Positions 29,701-41,769 are shown, counted from the stretch's first letter. The stretch: 64,000 nt of DNA from Steinernema hermaphroditum (GCA_030435675.1 CM059625.1:6448001-6512000); one strand, 5' to 3'. Program-made: numbers and translations. Notes: generated by a model from the sequence alone, not told the origin.

Positions 29701-30571
29701 CGCATCCGCTTCTCACTTGATCGTCGTCAAAAATCGAGTGACCATGGTCGGTGTGCAGCTCGTCGATCGACAACACATTGCCCGCAGCTGTTTGGATCTA
29801 GATGGAAATAGCAACGGTCATCCAGAAGGCAGGCGTGCAAGTACAACTGACCTTAACACCAAAAAAGTTCGGGTCCATATGAAGTTGACGTCCCAGTACC
29901 GTAGTGATCGGGTACCCGAGGTCGATGTGTGCCGTGCCCGTTCCGGACTTTGACTGTTTGTCCGCACTCTGAACCAGAAGTCCACTCTAAATGAGCTTTC
30001 TTCATGTTCTACGTTGTGCTCGCTAAACCAACATAGAAATGACGAACTGGTTCGTTGATTGTACAGAAATTGTTGCAAAACATCGAAAACGACTCGTTTC
30101 GATTGGTCAGCGTGTTGAAGACGCGGAAACCAGTTGTAACTTTATCCAAAATCTAAAGCGGTGGTCATCGCCGAAGAGAAACAATGTAGGGGGCTGCTGA
30201 CCTGTACGGTGTCGTTCATCTCGTTCACCCCAAGCATGTTTCCACGGTTTTTAGCAGTGATCATAACAAACACAACAACTGGTTCACCTTTGTTCGAGAA
30301 GAAGTTGCGATAGGCCTGAAGACTTCCCGAATGAGATTATCGGAAGTGTCGATTTTACCTGCGTTTCAAGTTTGGCTCTTGCCTCGTAAGGGGTAAAATC
30401 ACCGACATCGTTGGTCATCGCAACAAACGGGATTTTAGCGGTCATGATCAATGTGAGCACTGTGCTTATGATCACGTAAAGCCATGGATGTTTGGCAATT
30501 ATGATTCCCAGGTTATGGAAGAACGTGTGCATTACCCGGATTACGAATGCATCGTCCTTATTGGAATGCAT
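26772..30571 (-). CDS. Patched-related (PTR) sterol-sensing-domain permease
   Basis: A member of the RND-fold patched-related family, expanded in nematodes and linked to cuticle formation, moulting and lipid or sterol transport. Seventeen exons join in frame: 30571-30359, 30315-30202, 30152-30033, 29986-29852, 29797-29717, 29670-29560, 29506-29312, 29267-29080, 29038-28822, 28777-28617, 28574-28412, 28171-27882, 27837-27709, 27663-27359, 27330-27187, 27140-26998 and 26960-26772, giving 965 aa. TM1 lies near residue 30. A luminal domain ([20 protein letters not shown]) is followed by the sterol-sensing block of about residues 275-450 with [13 protein letters not shown] second luminal domain follows, then the final TM bundle with [29 protein letters not shown] and [11 protein letters not shown]. 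The ATG is four bases after ttgtttag. Family assignment is firm; which PTR it is cannot be told. Confidence 0.93.
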
Positions 30572-30579
30572 GATTCTAA

Positions 30580-33500
30580 ACAAAACAGTAAGGAAAATTT
30601 ATGGAAAAGAGCTAATCACCTTGCTTTGAGATATCTGCTTCTTGATTTAGTAGCTCTTTACCATCAATAAATGGATGTGGCCGTACTGTGAATGCGCTCT
30701 AGAGAGATTAGAATTAAGAGAGCATTAATAATGTCACGCAATTTTTGCAAAGTTGACGACCGTAATCCATTGCTAAGGTTACAATTGTCCCGGTAAGGGA
30801 TGTCTAGATGCTATTACTGATACCTTTAGGCTCGCTTTGCACAAAAGAGTAAACAGTAATGATAATAACGATGTGAATTTACAACGCATTGAGTGGAAAT
30901 GAGACGGTTTAACCTTGAACGAGGGAACGCGGGGAATAACTGTAGACGAGCGGGTGCACAAACCGGCGAACTCCAAGAAATGGGGAGGAGAAGAACCGCC
31001 GTCGTTATTGGATCCTATTTGCGCTCAATGGCACCGCAATCCGGTTGCTTCGCAGATTACATTCGGACCCATGAGCCTAGTCATCTTCGTCTGGTCCACT
31101 TTTAGGTGGAGACGACGGCGAGCTAAGCTCAGATGGACCCGTTTCCCTTTTCGCAGAGCACGCCATTCGTGTGCACAATACCAAAGAAAGGCGAGCAACG
31201 CTTCGTCAAGGTGGGATTAGTGCTTTGCGGGAAAAAGCGAGAATAGCTGAAGTAAATGACATCGGCGCATTTTTATTAACAAAGCACGTTTGTCATTTTA
31301 TGCGAACGTCCAAATGCAAATGGATGAAAAAGTCGTACACAACATTACAGATGATTGCCTTCAGGAGTAAGTTAATAGACCGCAGCGACTTTCGCCAAAA
31401 ACATTTCTGCCTTCCGAACACCGGGCGCTTCGGGTGTGTTCGGCTGATCCTAAAACCAATTAACGGGTTTTGAGCGCCACCGCGCTTATCCGATCACAGG
31501 CTAACATACATCCCGTTCTTTCCCTTCCTCGCTACCGTCATTTTTCCAGTGTTGCAATACGGCGAAGACGTCTTTCCACAGCTGACAATCTGGAAATCTC
31601 ACTATCGACATACACGATCAGCCACAAGCATTATGCAACAATGTAGCGAAACAACAGTGTTCCCAGCAACCGGATAACGAGGATAGGCGATGTTTGAATC
31701 AGTCGTTGTTCGTAGATTTTTAACTGCTAAATACATAAATGCATCCTCTTGTAACCGGTAATTTTGTACCCTGTCAGAGCCAAATTGCGTCAATGTAATA
31801 TGCATATTATCGTAACTCTTTTGAGACCTTCGTGCGTATATTGTACTCATAAAGCTTAGGAATCGTCCGATTATCTAAACAGGTTCAGTCGTTTCATGGT
31901 TTGTTTCTTTGTAAAGTTTGTTCTATCGAGAAACTGCGATAGCCTAGATTAGTTAACACAACGAGGAATGTCAAATTATCGAGATGATTTCTACCATTGT
32001 ACTACTCAATACCCTAACTGTATTCTGCAATGTCTCCTCAGTGAGGAAATACATGATTTTCTTTTGCGCATGGCAAACATTATTTCAGCGTGAACCGGTC
32101 CTTGTATAGAATTAGCAATCAGCTCGAACGGTGCTTTCGATAAAAAACACACAATTAGCAATTGCAGTCGTAGCATTTCCTTGAAAAAAGGTGTCATATC
32201 ATAACAATCACGGAGATTAAAATCTTCAGAAATATGTGTCCTTTATCTCTTCCTTCACTTTTACCTTTTGTTCCTACGTTCCTTGGGATGAAGGTCATAT
32301 TTTGCACACCTTGGCTACGCATTTCACATCATCATAATTTGAACACGTCAAAAACTCTTCAATTCGCCTTGGCGAACTAGATGTCACACCTCGCGACGTT
32401 CATGTTCGCTTTTTGCATTATGAGCACCGTTGCTGCGGCGGAACGAATTAACTAAAAAAGGTTACTGTAATTGTTGTAGCGGATCTTCGTAGAGAATGAG
32501 CGCACTCTATGCGACAATTGGATTGTCTTGCAGACCTGGCCTTTCAAAATGATCCGTTAGCAAAGACACGATTGACTCATGAACACGTTGATGACTCATC
32601 TGTTGAACACATTACATTGCTTCAAGTTCAATAGATTGAACATAAAACAAACAAAATGTCAGTGTAGCCTAGACCGTCTCTGACAGCTTCACATTGAATG
32701 ATTTCATCATTTGTAGTGGATTCTTTACATTCAACTGTCCAACGATCGTTTGTATTTCAAAGATCATCCTATGGTGATCGTTAAAGGACATTTACGCACG
32801 TCCTCCAGACAGATCAGTCATCGGGATTTCTCTGTGATCGTCTGCTTCACTTGAATGTTCGAACGTCGACTGTACGTAATTAAAAAATGTAAGTTTAAAG
32901 TATGTGGTACTACATAGACTAACAGTTCACAAGCACAAACAATTCGGGTTATCACTAACCAATACTTAAGCCATCATTCATTTCATCGATTTCAGAATAT
33001 AGATAGCACAGTTTTGACCCTTCTAGCAACGAATTTCCGTGATGGTTAGCTATATACAAGTAGGTGTTCTTCGGTAAGACTCTAAAATCGGAATGTGTGC
33101 CCGGCCGACAAACGTACGTCCGCGTTCACACCTCGTCATCAGTGCTATACTTCTTGTTTATGCACGACCAATCGATCTGATCGCGCAGACGTTTCTATTC
33201 GACTTAGCATTGGTTTCACTTCACTCCGTTGCGGCATTAATTTCCTTCTTGAGCAAGTACAGATATCTGCGGCTGCACAAACGGGCCAAACATCGATTTT
33301 TTAACTTGGAATAACACTGCGTAGCAGTGGGCAACAGCGAACATGGCGCGTGCCAAATAGTTTCGTTAAAGGAATCGCGAGAATAGAAAGTGTTTCGGAC
33401 AGAAGAGGGAAGCGCACTTTTGCCACACACGCACTTGTTTATCACTGCTCTTCACCGCTTTCGACTGTCTGAGTGTCTTCGCAGAGTCCACGGCGGGCCA

Positions 33501-33990
33501 CCCGATCGACGGACTGCCCGATGCCTATTTACTCGTCGCCACTGATCGCCGATGATTTTTGAGGTAGCTTCCCAAACTCGTTTCGGTCAGCCGCGTTTCC
33601 GCAAAGTTCGAACGGAGAACGACTACTTTCAGCTATCTCTATTGTTATTTCTGCATAACACAGACCAAAGTTCGCGAAAAACCTCTCAAACGCTGTCCGT
33701 TCCGTTCTCATAATGCGCGCACAATAGGACGCTTCGTCTTTTGCCATCTATTTTTGGCTCTTCTAATCCGGTGGATATCGTTGTTCGTGGCGCGCTTCCG
33801 TCTGGACACGGAGCAGCTTTGATTTTTGTTACCTTTTCGGCGCGTAGTACGTCGTCGACATGTGAGTATCGTCGCGTGATGTGGTCGATCACCATTGACG
33901 GCTGACATCAATGAGAAACGCTATTGTCACCGTGACAGACTGTTTTCCATGTATTGTCACGACTGTTTCCGAACATCACAACCCGTCTTT
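30580..33990. other. Spacer between the PTR gene and the PLEKHM1-like gene
   Basis: The genes at both ends point away from each other, so both promoters should lie here. No supportable coding sequence. A donor-like cat|gtgagt at about 33,862 pairs with the acceptor ttgcag at 33,998, so a non-coding first exon of the PLEKHM1-like gene may lie just before 33,862. Confidence 0.4.
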
Positions 33991-34036
33991 CGTTGCAGCT
34001 TAGTGTTGTCCTTCTCGCCGTGGTCTCACAGCAACA

Positions 34037-37000
34037 ATGGTGGAGCTGCCGGCGGTGGAAAAGGTGAAGCCCAGCTTGAATAAAGAGCTCGAATCGGTGA
34101 TGAAGGCCGCCGTTGCAAACTTCTCCGCAAAACGGGTGGTTTCGAGGTAAGTGTTCATCAACTGCGATAAAATTTATAAGGAAACACTTAGATAAGCGTT
34201 TATTTCTTAATAAGTACAGTACTTTAGTACTTCGTACTATGAAACAATAGGCAACCTAAATATCAATACTACTTTATCTTCAGGACAAAATGTGCTGAGT
34301 TCATCCTTTTAGCGAGACGACGCAGTCCCTGTGCAATGTCATCGAAGCGATATTCATTCACGGTCTGAAGGACACGTTCTTTCTTCGGGGATCTCGATAT
34401 GCCAAATACCCGGAGCCGAATTTTTGGCCTCTCATTTCGAAATACACGCACGTCAACGTCAACACCCAGATCAACAATGCAAAGCAAATACGCACTGAGA
34501 TCGGACGGGCTCGAGCTTGGGTGCGCATCGTAATCAACGAAGGCACTTTGGGCACCTACATCGACAACATGACAAAAGACACCATCAGCGTGAAGTAAAA
34601 CATTACATTTAGCCCTGTGTCTAATCAAGTTTAACAATTTTCAGACGGTTTTATGTAGAGGAGGCCTTCCTGCGCGATTCCGAACGAGTGGATACTATGA
34701 TGGGATACCTAAAGGCGTTCGACAAACTAAAGTTCGACATCCCAGTCAATTCGGCGTTCCTCAATGGCTGGACGCCCAGTCCCCTCATTCTTTCTGGCGT
34801 TATTCAGGGAAAACCGATGAGAGGTAACTGATTCATTGAGGAATTCTTCGAACAAACCACTCTGTAGCTGATCAGCGCCCAACTACATCTATTCGACGAC
34901 GTGTAAACTCCGTAACAATGGATGATATCCAGGAGGACGAAGTAGGAGTGTCAGCACTGGACCTATTGGATGATGCGGGACACGCGAAGAAGGATTCTGT
35001 CGTTAGTACACCTGGCCGCTACCAACCCGGCTCCAGAAGGCCGCCGTCTTCAGCCTCAATGCCACACCTACGCGTGGTGAACGCTTTGAGAAGTTTGTAT
35101 CCAATCTGTAAGCATTGTGGTAGTGTCTTTGTGCTCAGACGAAGCATTCGAAGAGGACGACAGTTCTTCGGTGTACTCGCATCCTTCTATGATGGACGGC
35201 GGCCTGCTTTTCAACAACGGCTACCCCATTAAGCCAACTCAAATTTACTCTCCGGTTCTGTCATCAACTCCCGAAACAAGCGCATTTGTGCCGCCAGAAG
35301 GAGAAATTCCCGTTGAGCTCCAGTCAAGCGAGGTCATTGTAAAGCATCGAAGGCATCGGTTTCGGAGAGGGTCCGGGAGTGGGAGTCGTGAAGGATCCGG
35401 AAGCCGCAAAGGGTCCCAGGCAAGACTACAACACGATGAAAACATCGAAATGTGCACGGAAGGACAAACTTCGAGTGGAGCGTCGGGCATTTCTTACCCT
35501 GATTCCGGAATCATTGTCAACAATACATCAAACAGGTGAGATAGCATGATATTTGCAGGTTGTTATGCATGATACGTTTTTTAGTGATCGCAAAGAAAGC
35601 GCTGATATCCGAACACCGCCTTGTTCGCCGACCGAGGAGAAAACAACTTATCAGCTGCGAACGTCGTCCACGAAAGCAGTTAAAATAGCGTCGAAATCGG
35701 AAACCCTTGAGGCGGGACTTTCCGGTTCACTGCGCGACGAACTTCTCGGCTCGGGAGTGGCCCTCTCCAGCAGTGGAAATAGTCTCGTGGGCAAAGGATG
35801 GGCCATGCCTCTTCCTTGTCAGAATAACGTAAGACCTTGTCGTTGTGCCCCGATAGCCTAAGATTTCAGTCCGTTGAATCCGATCGGTACAGTGTCTTTT
35901 CTTCATCGGCTGAAACCGAAACATCTGGGAATAGTGCTAACTTCGACACAATCCTCAAAAGCGCTATGAACTTTCAAAGTGCGAAAGAGCTGATTCCGAG
36001 AATTACGCGAAATGACGATTCCGGCCAGATCGAAACGCTGGTTCGTTCGAAGCCAGACGCCGGAGGCTCTTTTGTAGACACGATGAACGATGGTGCAGCA
36101 AATGGAGGAATTGAAATTGCAAAGCTTTCGATCGAGGAGACTGCCGACGAGGGTTCTCACAGAGCGACCTGTACGTATCCCAAAGCGCAATCGGACTCTT
36201 TGTCGTCCGATATGGATGATTCTGATGGTCGTGAGCGGGACCCTGCGACTCCTGATGAAGATGTAGGCGATGTTTGCAGAATGATGCACGGCCTCTTTTG
36301 CAGGGTGACTTAGTCATTATCGGTAGCAACCTTGTGAGTGGAATTGACGAATACGGTATCGAACGCGAACCTCTTCCACTGCTCACTCGGATCGCCCGCG
36401 AGAAAGGAATTGATTCGCAGAACTTCCGCTGCCAGTCGTGCACTCGCGCGATCGGACTAGGGCTGAGTCCATACAAGTGAGCACATCGTTATTCGCCATT
36501 TGCCATTATCAATCATAGATACAGAGTCTGTGCCTTTGACGCCCGCTACTACTGCGAGCATTGCTGGTCGCGCGACGAGAGCTTGATTCCTGCCAGGTTA
36601 ATTCTGAACTGGGACACGAGGCCACGACCGATCTCTCGAAGAAGTAAGACGTTCATCGAATCAGTGGCCGATCGGCCCTTGATTTGGCTCAGCGAAGTCA
36701 ATCCCAAGCTCTACGCGCATTCTGCCACAATGGACAACATTCGGGTAAGAGATATTGGAAACTATTACAGTTATCTTCCTTCTTAGCGCCTACGAGAAAA
36801 ACTGAGTTTGGTCGCCATGTACCTTCTCAACTGTAAGCAGTCGATTGTGGAAGACTTTCAAAGGAGACTCTGGGGCAAGGACTACCTTTACCGCGAAATT
36901 CATCTCTACTCCTTCAGCGTATGTTGACGACAAAGAAGTCGCCTGCATACTTTGATCCTTCTTTGTAGGACCTTATCAACTGCACGTCGGGAGTTCTGGA

Positions 37001-37328
37001 ACGCCACCTCAACTCGCTTATCAACTTTGCCGTCGGCCATGTGCAAAACTGTGCTCTTTGTCGGCAGAAGGGCTTCATTTGTGAACTGTGTCAAGTGAAA
37101 CAGGTTATATATCCCTTCCAAGTTGAAACAACTAGTCGAGTGAGCTAACCGCGCTTCCGGAGCATATATGATATTGACCTTTTTCAGTGTGACAAGTGCT
37201 TCTCAGTGTACCACAAGAAATGCTTTACGAAAGAATCTCGATGTCCCAAATGTGCTCGACGCGAGCAGTACGCTTCAACTACTCTCAACGACGATTCGCT
37301 CAGTCAAAACTACTTGACTTTAGAATGA
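34037..37328 (+). CDS. plekhm1: PLEKHM1-like RUN and Rubicon-homology domain protein
   Basis: PLEKHM1 proteins are Rab7 effectors that promote fusion of autophagosomes and late endosomes with lysosomes. Twelve exons join in frame: 34037-34146, 34313-34594, 34645-34823, 34868-35092, 35139-35535, 35585-35828, 35870-36262, 36304-36476, 36519-36744, 36787-36918, 36969-37139 and 37188-37328, giving 890 aa. The RUN domain spans about residues 35-190 (VIEAIFIHGLKD, FWPLISKYTH, GRARAWVRI). Residues 190-610 are Ser/Asp-rich and low complexity. A zinc-binding Rubicon-homology domain (about 620-880) has RCQSC, YYCEHC, LIPARLILNWD, CALCRQKGFICELC, CDKC and CPKC. The WD, IPAR and INxxLY-type spacing fits PLEKHM1 better than Rubicon. 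The two PH domains of vertebrate PLEKHM1 are absent. The start follows acceptor-like AGs at 33,998 and 34,031. Confidence 0.9.
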
Positions 37329-37334
37329 CTACGG

Positions 37335-37970
37335 TGTTCATAGAACGTTCTTCAATCCTGTGATGCTCTATTCAGTTTCAATAAGGGTAACAACATTGTT
37401 TGACGAGGAGACGTTTCCCGTCTCTTCTTTCTTTATCCGATTATTTTATGTACATTTTACGTGTTTGTCGGCGTTGTACATAATTTCTGTATAGTTCTGC
37501 TCAATAAGATTTCTATTTGGTTTTCGACGATGGTGTGTTAGAGAGGCAAGGTGAGCGCTAAGCTATTAATGCATCAAAATCTCTTGTTCTCTTGCGGCCT
37601 GTTTACCCTCGCTACAAATTTGTACGGACCACAAATGGTTGTTGATGCTCGAGCTAAAGCGCCGTGCTGCCTAAGCACTATCACATATGTGCCGGTCGTC
37701 AACAAACCTTTCGCTTTGTTATTTAATTTGCCTTAATTAATTCCTTTGGGAAAGGTGATGCCGAGAGGTGGCGACTACCCGTGCCGCCCTGCGCTCTACA
37801 CACAGCCAGAGGGCACAGCGGTACCTAGAGTCGTTTCCATGCAGACAGGTGCTTTTCTAACACTTATGGTGGCATGCTCATAACTAGCGGTCCACTGGCG
37901 CCTCCAACTGCTCAGATAGGCACGGCGTGTGCGCCTATGAGGTGTTGCTTAGCTCCCTAACTCCTTTTCA
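37335..37970. other. Spacer after the PLEKHM1-like gene
   Basis: It carries the 3' UTR of the PLEKHM1-like gene; only the variant AATAAG near 37,503 was seen as a possible poly(A) signal. A 42-codon ATG frame at 37,758 does not splice in phase onto the next gene. Confidence 0.4.
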
Positions 37971-37984
37971 GTGGTCGTTCGACG

Positions 37985-38307
37985 ATGAACAACACCAACT
38001 TCCTCTACAATCGCTCTGGATCGGAGTCGCCTCCGCCAAAGAAGACGTCCTATGAGCCTCCCATTCTGAATCATTTCTCCTCGGGACCCGGATCGGCTAA
38101 CAATGGATGCAGTGGCAGCGGTTTGAGAAAAAACGGTTTCCGGTTCAAAAGACTCATTTAGGCAAACAGATCCCTCACGAAGAACATGTCCTTCGCCTGG
38201 ACAATCATTGTAATCAACTCGGATACACAGGTCTTCCGAGGATGTCGGAGCTGATGTCGACGACGAATGTTGACAATCAACAGTCGGATAGAATGCAGAA
38301 CAATTGA
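37985..38307 (+). CDS. Two-exon 93-aa orphan protein
   Basis: Exon 1 (37985-38120) and exon 2 (38162-38307) join in phase across a 41-nt intron with gttt...tttag borders, typical of this window. Read straight through, exon 1 meets an in-frame stop inside the intron, so splicing is needed. The product starts MNNTNFLYNRSGSESPPPKK and ends TTNVDNQQSDRMQNN. It is polar and Asn/Ser-rich, with no signal peptide or membrane segment, and looks disordered. The ATG lies 13 bases after an acceptor-like ccttttcag, and AATAAA follows at 38,405-38,410. It sits about 660 bp downstream of the PLEKHM1-like gene on the same strand. I do not recognise the family. Confidence 0.6.
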
Positions 38308-38404
38308 TGTTTTTGTTTTCTTGCCACCCATTGTGTGTCCATAACTATCTCCCGCATTCAAACGATTCCATTTTTGACATTCCTTTGTTTGGTGATGCTT
38401 TCTA

Positions 38405-38410
38405 AATAAA
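38405..38410 (+). terminator. Polyadenylation signal of the 93-aa orphan gene
   Basis: AATAAA about 100 bases after the stop codon at 38,307. Confidence 0.55.
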
Positions 38411-38803
38411 TCTGGGACTTCGTTAAAGCACGCTAATCACAACGCCTTTGAACTCGCTAAGTAGAGAATGATCTCAGCTCAATAGCCTCTCTGGGTCCCG
38501 CGCATCTGAGGAACAGGAGGATGTAAATAATCCGTTCTCTCGACGTCAGCATTATAACTAGTGGTCAAGGAAATATGTCCGAAGTTCATGATTTTCTTGT
38601 GGTCATTCAATAATTGCATCGATGATGACCGCTTTTGATGATAACTCGTATATATTCAAACTAATATGACCAGTTATGATTACATGACTTCCATGACCAG
38701 ATGACAAAAGCTTCAGTAAGATCGATCGGGAAAGCTGAGGTTCACTTCTGGATAAGGGACGTAAGCTAAAATGGCTGCGTTATTTCTAGTCGGGCACATA
38801 GAA

Positions 38804-39470
38804 CTAACGTCCAGTTCCCCTGTACTTGTCGGCGATCGAGCGAATGTCCCTGGAAGCAATAAGTTTATTACGCACAGTAAGAGTCACCAACGAATGCGAT
38901 TCGTTCCCCTTCAAAGCTTCGATTGCCGGCTCCATTTTCACGTACTTCGTGTAGAGGGTGAAATAGTAGAGCAGGACGGAAAAGGTCAGAGCAGCAACGA
39001 AAACGCAGAAAGCAATGGCAAGATCATCTAAAAGTTTAGGCGAACATTTTCACTAAAATATATCTTATATTACATTTGTGAGAGTGGTGATAGTCGCTGA
39101 GAAGGATGCCGCGTACAATTTTGCAGACAGTAACAGCCGTAAAGAGTAAACAACTGGTAAGGACGGACAGGTGACATTGATTCAGAGCGTGAATGTACGG
39201 AATCTTCTCGTCCTCGATGTTTCTCAGCAGCATACTGTTGATACTGTAGCAGACGAATCCTGTCACAAACATCAACACCGCTCCGGAAGGGGTTATATAG
39301 AAGACGACAATGGTCAACAGCAAGTAAGCGAGAACGCTGAGGGCGAACATCGGGAGGACGTTGTCAGGGACTGACAGGCGAATAGGACCGATAATCATCC
39401 AGAGGTAAGGGTGCTTCTCTGTGTAGGGATTCTTGGACATTCCACCCGCTCCGTGGACTTTTGTGGTCAT
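38804..39470 (-). CDS. Four-transmembrane orphan protein
   Basis: Exon 1 (39470-39074) and exon 2 (39027-38804) join in phase across a 46-nt intron with gtaata...ttttag borders, giving 206 aa. Four hydrophobic segments are visible: VLPMFALSVLAYLLLTIVVF, GAVLMFVTGFVCYSINSMLL, LSVLTSCLLFTAVTVCKIV and LAIAFCVFVAALTFSVLLYY. The ~35-residue N-terminus is polar and the ~45-residue C-terminal tail is polar and ends RGTGR. The layout suits a small integral membrane protein with both ends cytosolic. I considered PRA1 and MARVEL families but saw no defining motif. It is convergent with the 93-aa orphan gene. Confidence 0.7.
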
Positions 39471-40089
39471 TTGGTGACGAACGACGGAACTATTGACGGC
39501 ACGCCACGTACAGCTCTGTAACGGATTCTGTTCACTTGCATAGAGTCGGGGCTAGAACGTGTCCCAAGGTAGGGATGATTAATTCCGCGAGCGCCGATCG
39601 AACACCGGACGCAAAAGAAACTGTTTGCGGCAGCGATCGTTTGAGAAAAGCATGCAACAAATAACGACGTTTATCACTCTTTTTTGTTGTTTTAGAAGGA
39701 GTGCGGATGCACAAAAATTGAACAAGTATCACGCACGAACGTGTCGCCTTCGGATGAGTGTTTCCGCTTGACTTGCGTAAAAAGGATTTACAAACAAGAT
39801 TCTGTTATTAAACTTCTTTAGATTAAAGGATGAGCGTTCTAGTCGTTAAAACCTCCACAGATCTGTTGATATTTTGCACACGGAACTATAAGGGATATCC
39901 AGCACATATTTTCCAACGAATTTTACGAATTTACGAATTTATTGCGATATCTAACATATTACATGTTGTCGCACCCCATATTTATCCAACGTCCTCTGGC
40001 TTCTTGACGCGCACGGTGCCTCCATCTTTTGCTGCCCAGTGTCTTCGTTAAGTCATCGCTCCATCGGGTTCGAAAGTCCTAGTGAATTT

Positions 40090-40860
40090 TCCTCCTCTAC
40101 AAGATGCTGCACAGAAAACAGGTGATCCTCATTACAAGGATGCGCCAACAGGTCGTTTTAAGAACCACGGTCTTAAAAAAACATAGTTTTAGGACCCCGG
40201 GCGTGGAGTAAAGTGGGGCGGGGGGGGGGGGGTAAAGTCATAGTGAAGTGGGCTTCCTTACAAGATGCCGCGAAAAAAATACGCGATCATCATTACAGGT
40301 ATGGGTCAAAACATTGAAGTGAAGTAGGAGGTTTAGCGTGTGGTCCCGCAACGATCTCCCTAAATGGCAGGAAACTACTGTAGATTTACATAAAATGACC
40401 TGTTTACCTCATTTTCCTTGGCTGGGGGGGGGGGGGTAAATAGGGGTCTAATCGATAGAGCTCGCCTAGCTCTATGCAGCAGTGCATCGAAATTACTATG
40501 TTTCATTCCCGGTTTTGGCCTAAGATGGTCAGATTCATTGGAAATCCTTCATAGGTTTCTTAACCCCAGAAGTTTTGAATGTGGATTTTCCGCCTCTAGA
40601 AGATGCTGCAGAGAAAAGACGTGATGGTCATTACAGAAATTGGACAAAAATTGAAAATAAGTAAATGTGGTCCCGCAACGATATCCCTCAATGGCAGGAA
40701 CATACGGTAGAATTGCAAAATTGGCCAGTTTACCTCATTTTCCTTGGCTGGGGGGGGAGTAAAGTAGGGTCTAATCGATAGAGCTTGCCTAGCTCTATGC
40801 AGCAGTACATCGAAATTACTATGTTTCATTGGCGGTTTTTGGCCTAAAAGGTTGACTTTT
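40090..40860 (+). repeat. Diverged ~327-bp repeat units with poly-G tracts (LINE 3' tails)
   Basis: The phrase gtggtcccgcaacgat occurs at 40,340 and 40,667, a period of 327 bp. Each unit continues through ttttccttggctggg, a run of G (13 bases at 40,424; 8 at 40,750) and ggtctaatcgatagagct. A partial unit with aagatgctgc...cattaca lies near 40,092, and a further long G run at about 40,218. The same phrases occur inverted at the 3' end of the minus-strand LINE fragment (41,049-41,062), so these are probably copies of that element's 3' tail. Confidence 0.75.
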
Positions 40861-40899
40861 GTGGAAAAATCGTCAATTTGCCTTATGTTTTGCAATATG

Positions 40900-41480
40900 A
40901 TCGTTTATCAAGCCACGTACTGTCGGGTAGACCCCTTGATGTCTGCCCCAGCCGAGAAAAAAGGCCATTTTTACTGTAAACTGCCCACAAATCCACCGTA
41001 TTTTACACTCCCACGCGACCGTCGCTTACATTGCGAATTCAGGGATTTCGTTGCGGGACCACAATCGACCCACCTTTTGCCCACCCCTGCTTCCTTCTTC
41101 TTGCCGCTTCGTCGATGTCCTTCACCTTCGTGACGCCTCGGAGCCACTCATTGGTCCTCTTGTCTATTAGACGGACTCCGGCCATTCGGCGTTCCATCCT
41201 TCGCTGAGCGGTCGCAAGCCCCTTCCGCGCTGATTTCGTGAGCGACCAAGTTTCGGAACCGCAGAGCATGGCGGGAAGGACGCACTGATCGAAGAGTTTT
41301 CGTTTCCATCGCATCAGGACGCTTCTGGAAGTCAGAAAGTCCTTGTACTTCCTGAAAACGTTCCATCCGCTTTGAATTCTTCTGTTGATCTCCTTGGAGT
41401 GGTCTCTTCTCAGCCTGACTTCCTGTCCCAGGTAGACGAAAGCTTCGACTTTCGGAACTATTTTTCGAAACGGAACAAGA
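40900..41480 (-). mobile_element. 5'-truncated RTE-like LINE fragment
   Basis: The minus-strand frame from about 41,465 to 41,039 encodes the C-terminal part of a non-LTR reverse transcriptase. It shows the familiar order VEAFVYLGQEV, EINRRIQSGWNVFRKY, LFDQCVLPAMLCGSETWSLT, AQRRMERRM and a final W. The family's catalytic palm motifs lie upstream and are absent, so the copy is 5'-truncated and inactive. Past the stop codon the tail continues to about 40,900 with phrases shared with the neighbouring repeat units. RTE clade is my best guess from the spacing. Confidence 0.8.
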
Positions 41481-41769
41481 ACTATTTTCCAACAGGACAT
41501 AAAATAGATTTCTCAAGTCATGATTCCTAAATGCAAGAAAATAGCAACTATGTGTATACATTTAAGTATGAGTATACGGCGATATCCCTATACACAAGAG
41601 TAGCCATGGCCAACGAGAAGGAATGAAAAGCATTCGTACAGAACTATTGTGATCGAGACGGTCGGAAGCGACAAAAACTCTTCGTAGTAACGCCCCAGCA
41701 AGTGCGTTTGCGGACGATGGTAGACGGCGAGACAGACGCGGCACGTTGCAAAAGGGAAAGCTTTCGAAA

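Noticed and set aside
34037..37328. Naming the RUN/RH gene Rubicon
   Set aside because: The domain order fits Rubicon, but the IPAR...NWD, HLYSFSDL and FICELC blocks and the RUN sequence follow PLEKHM1 more closely.
37758..37883. ATG frame beginning MPRGGDYPCRP, considered as an upstream exon of the 93-aa orphan
   Set aside because: Every donor tried joins out of phase with the downstream exon.
40060..40085. gggttcgaaag, resembling a Pol III B-box
   Set aside because: The spacing inside the box is wrong, and no A-box or cloverleaf surrounds it.
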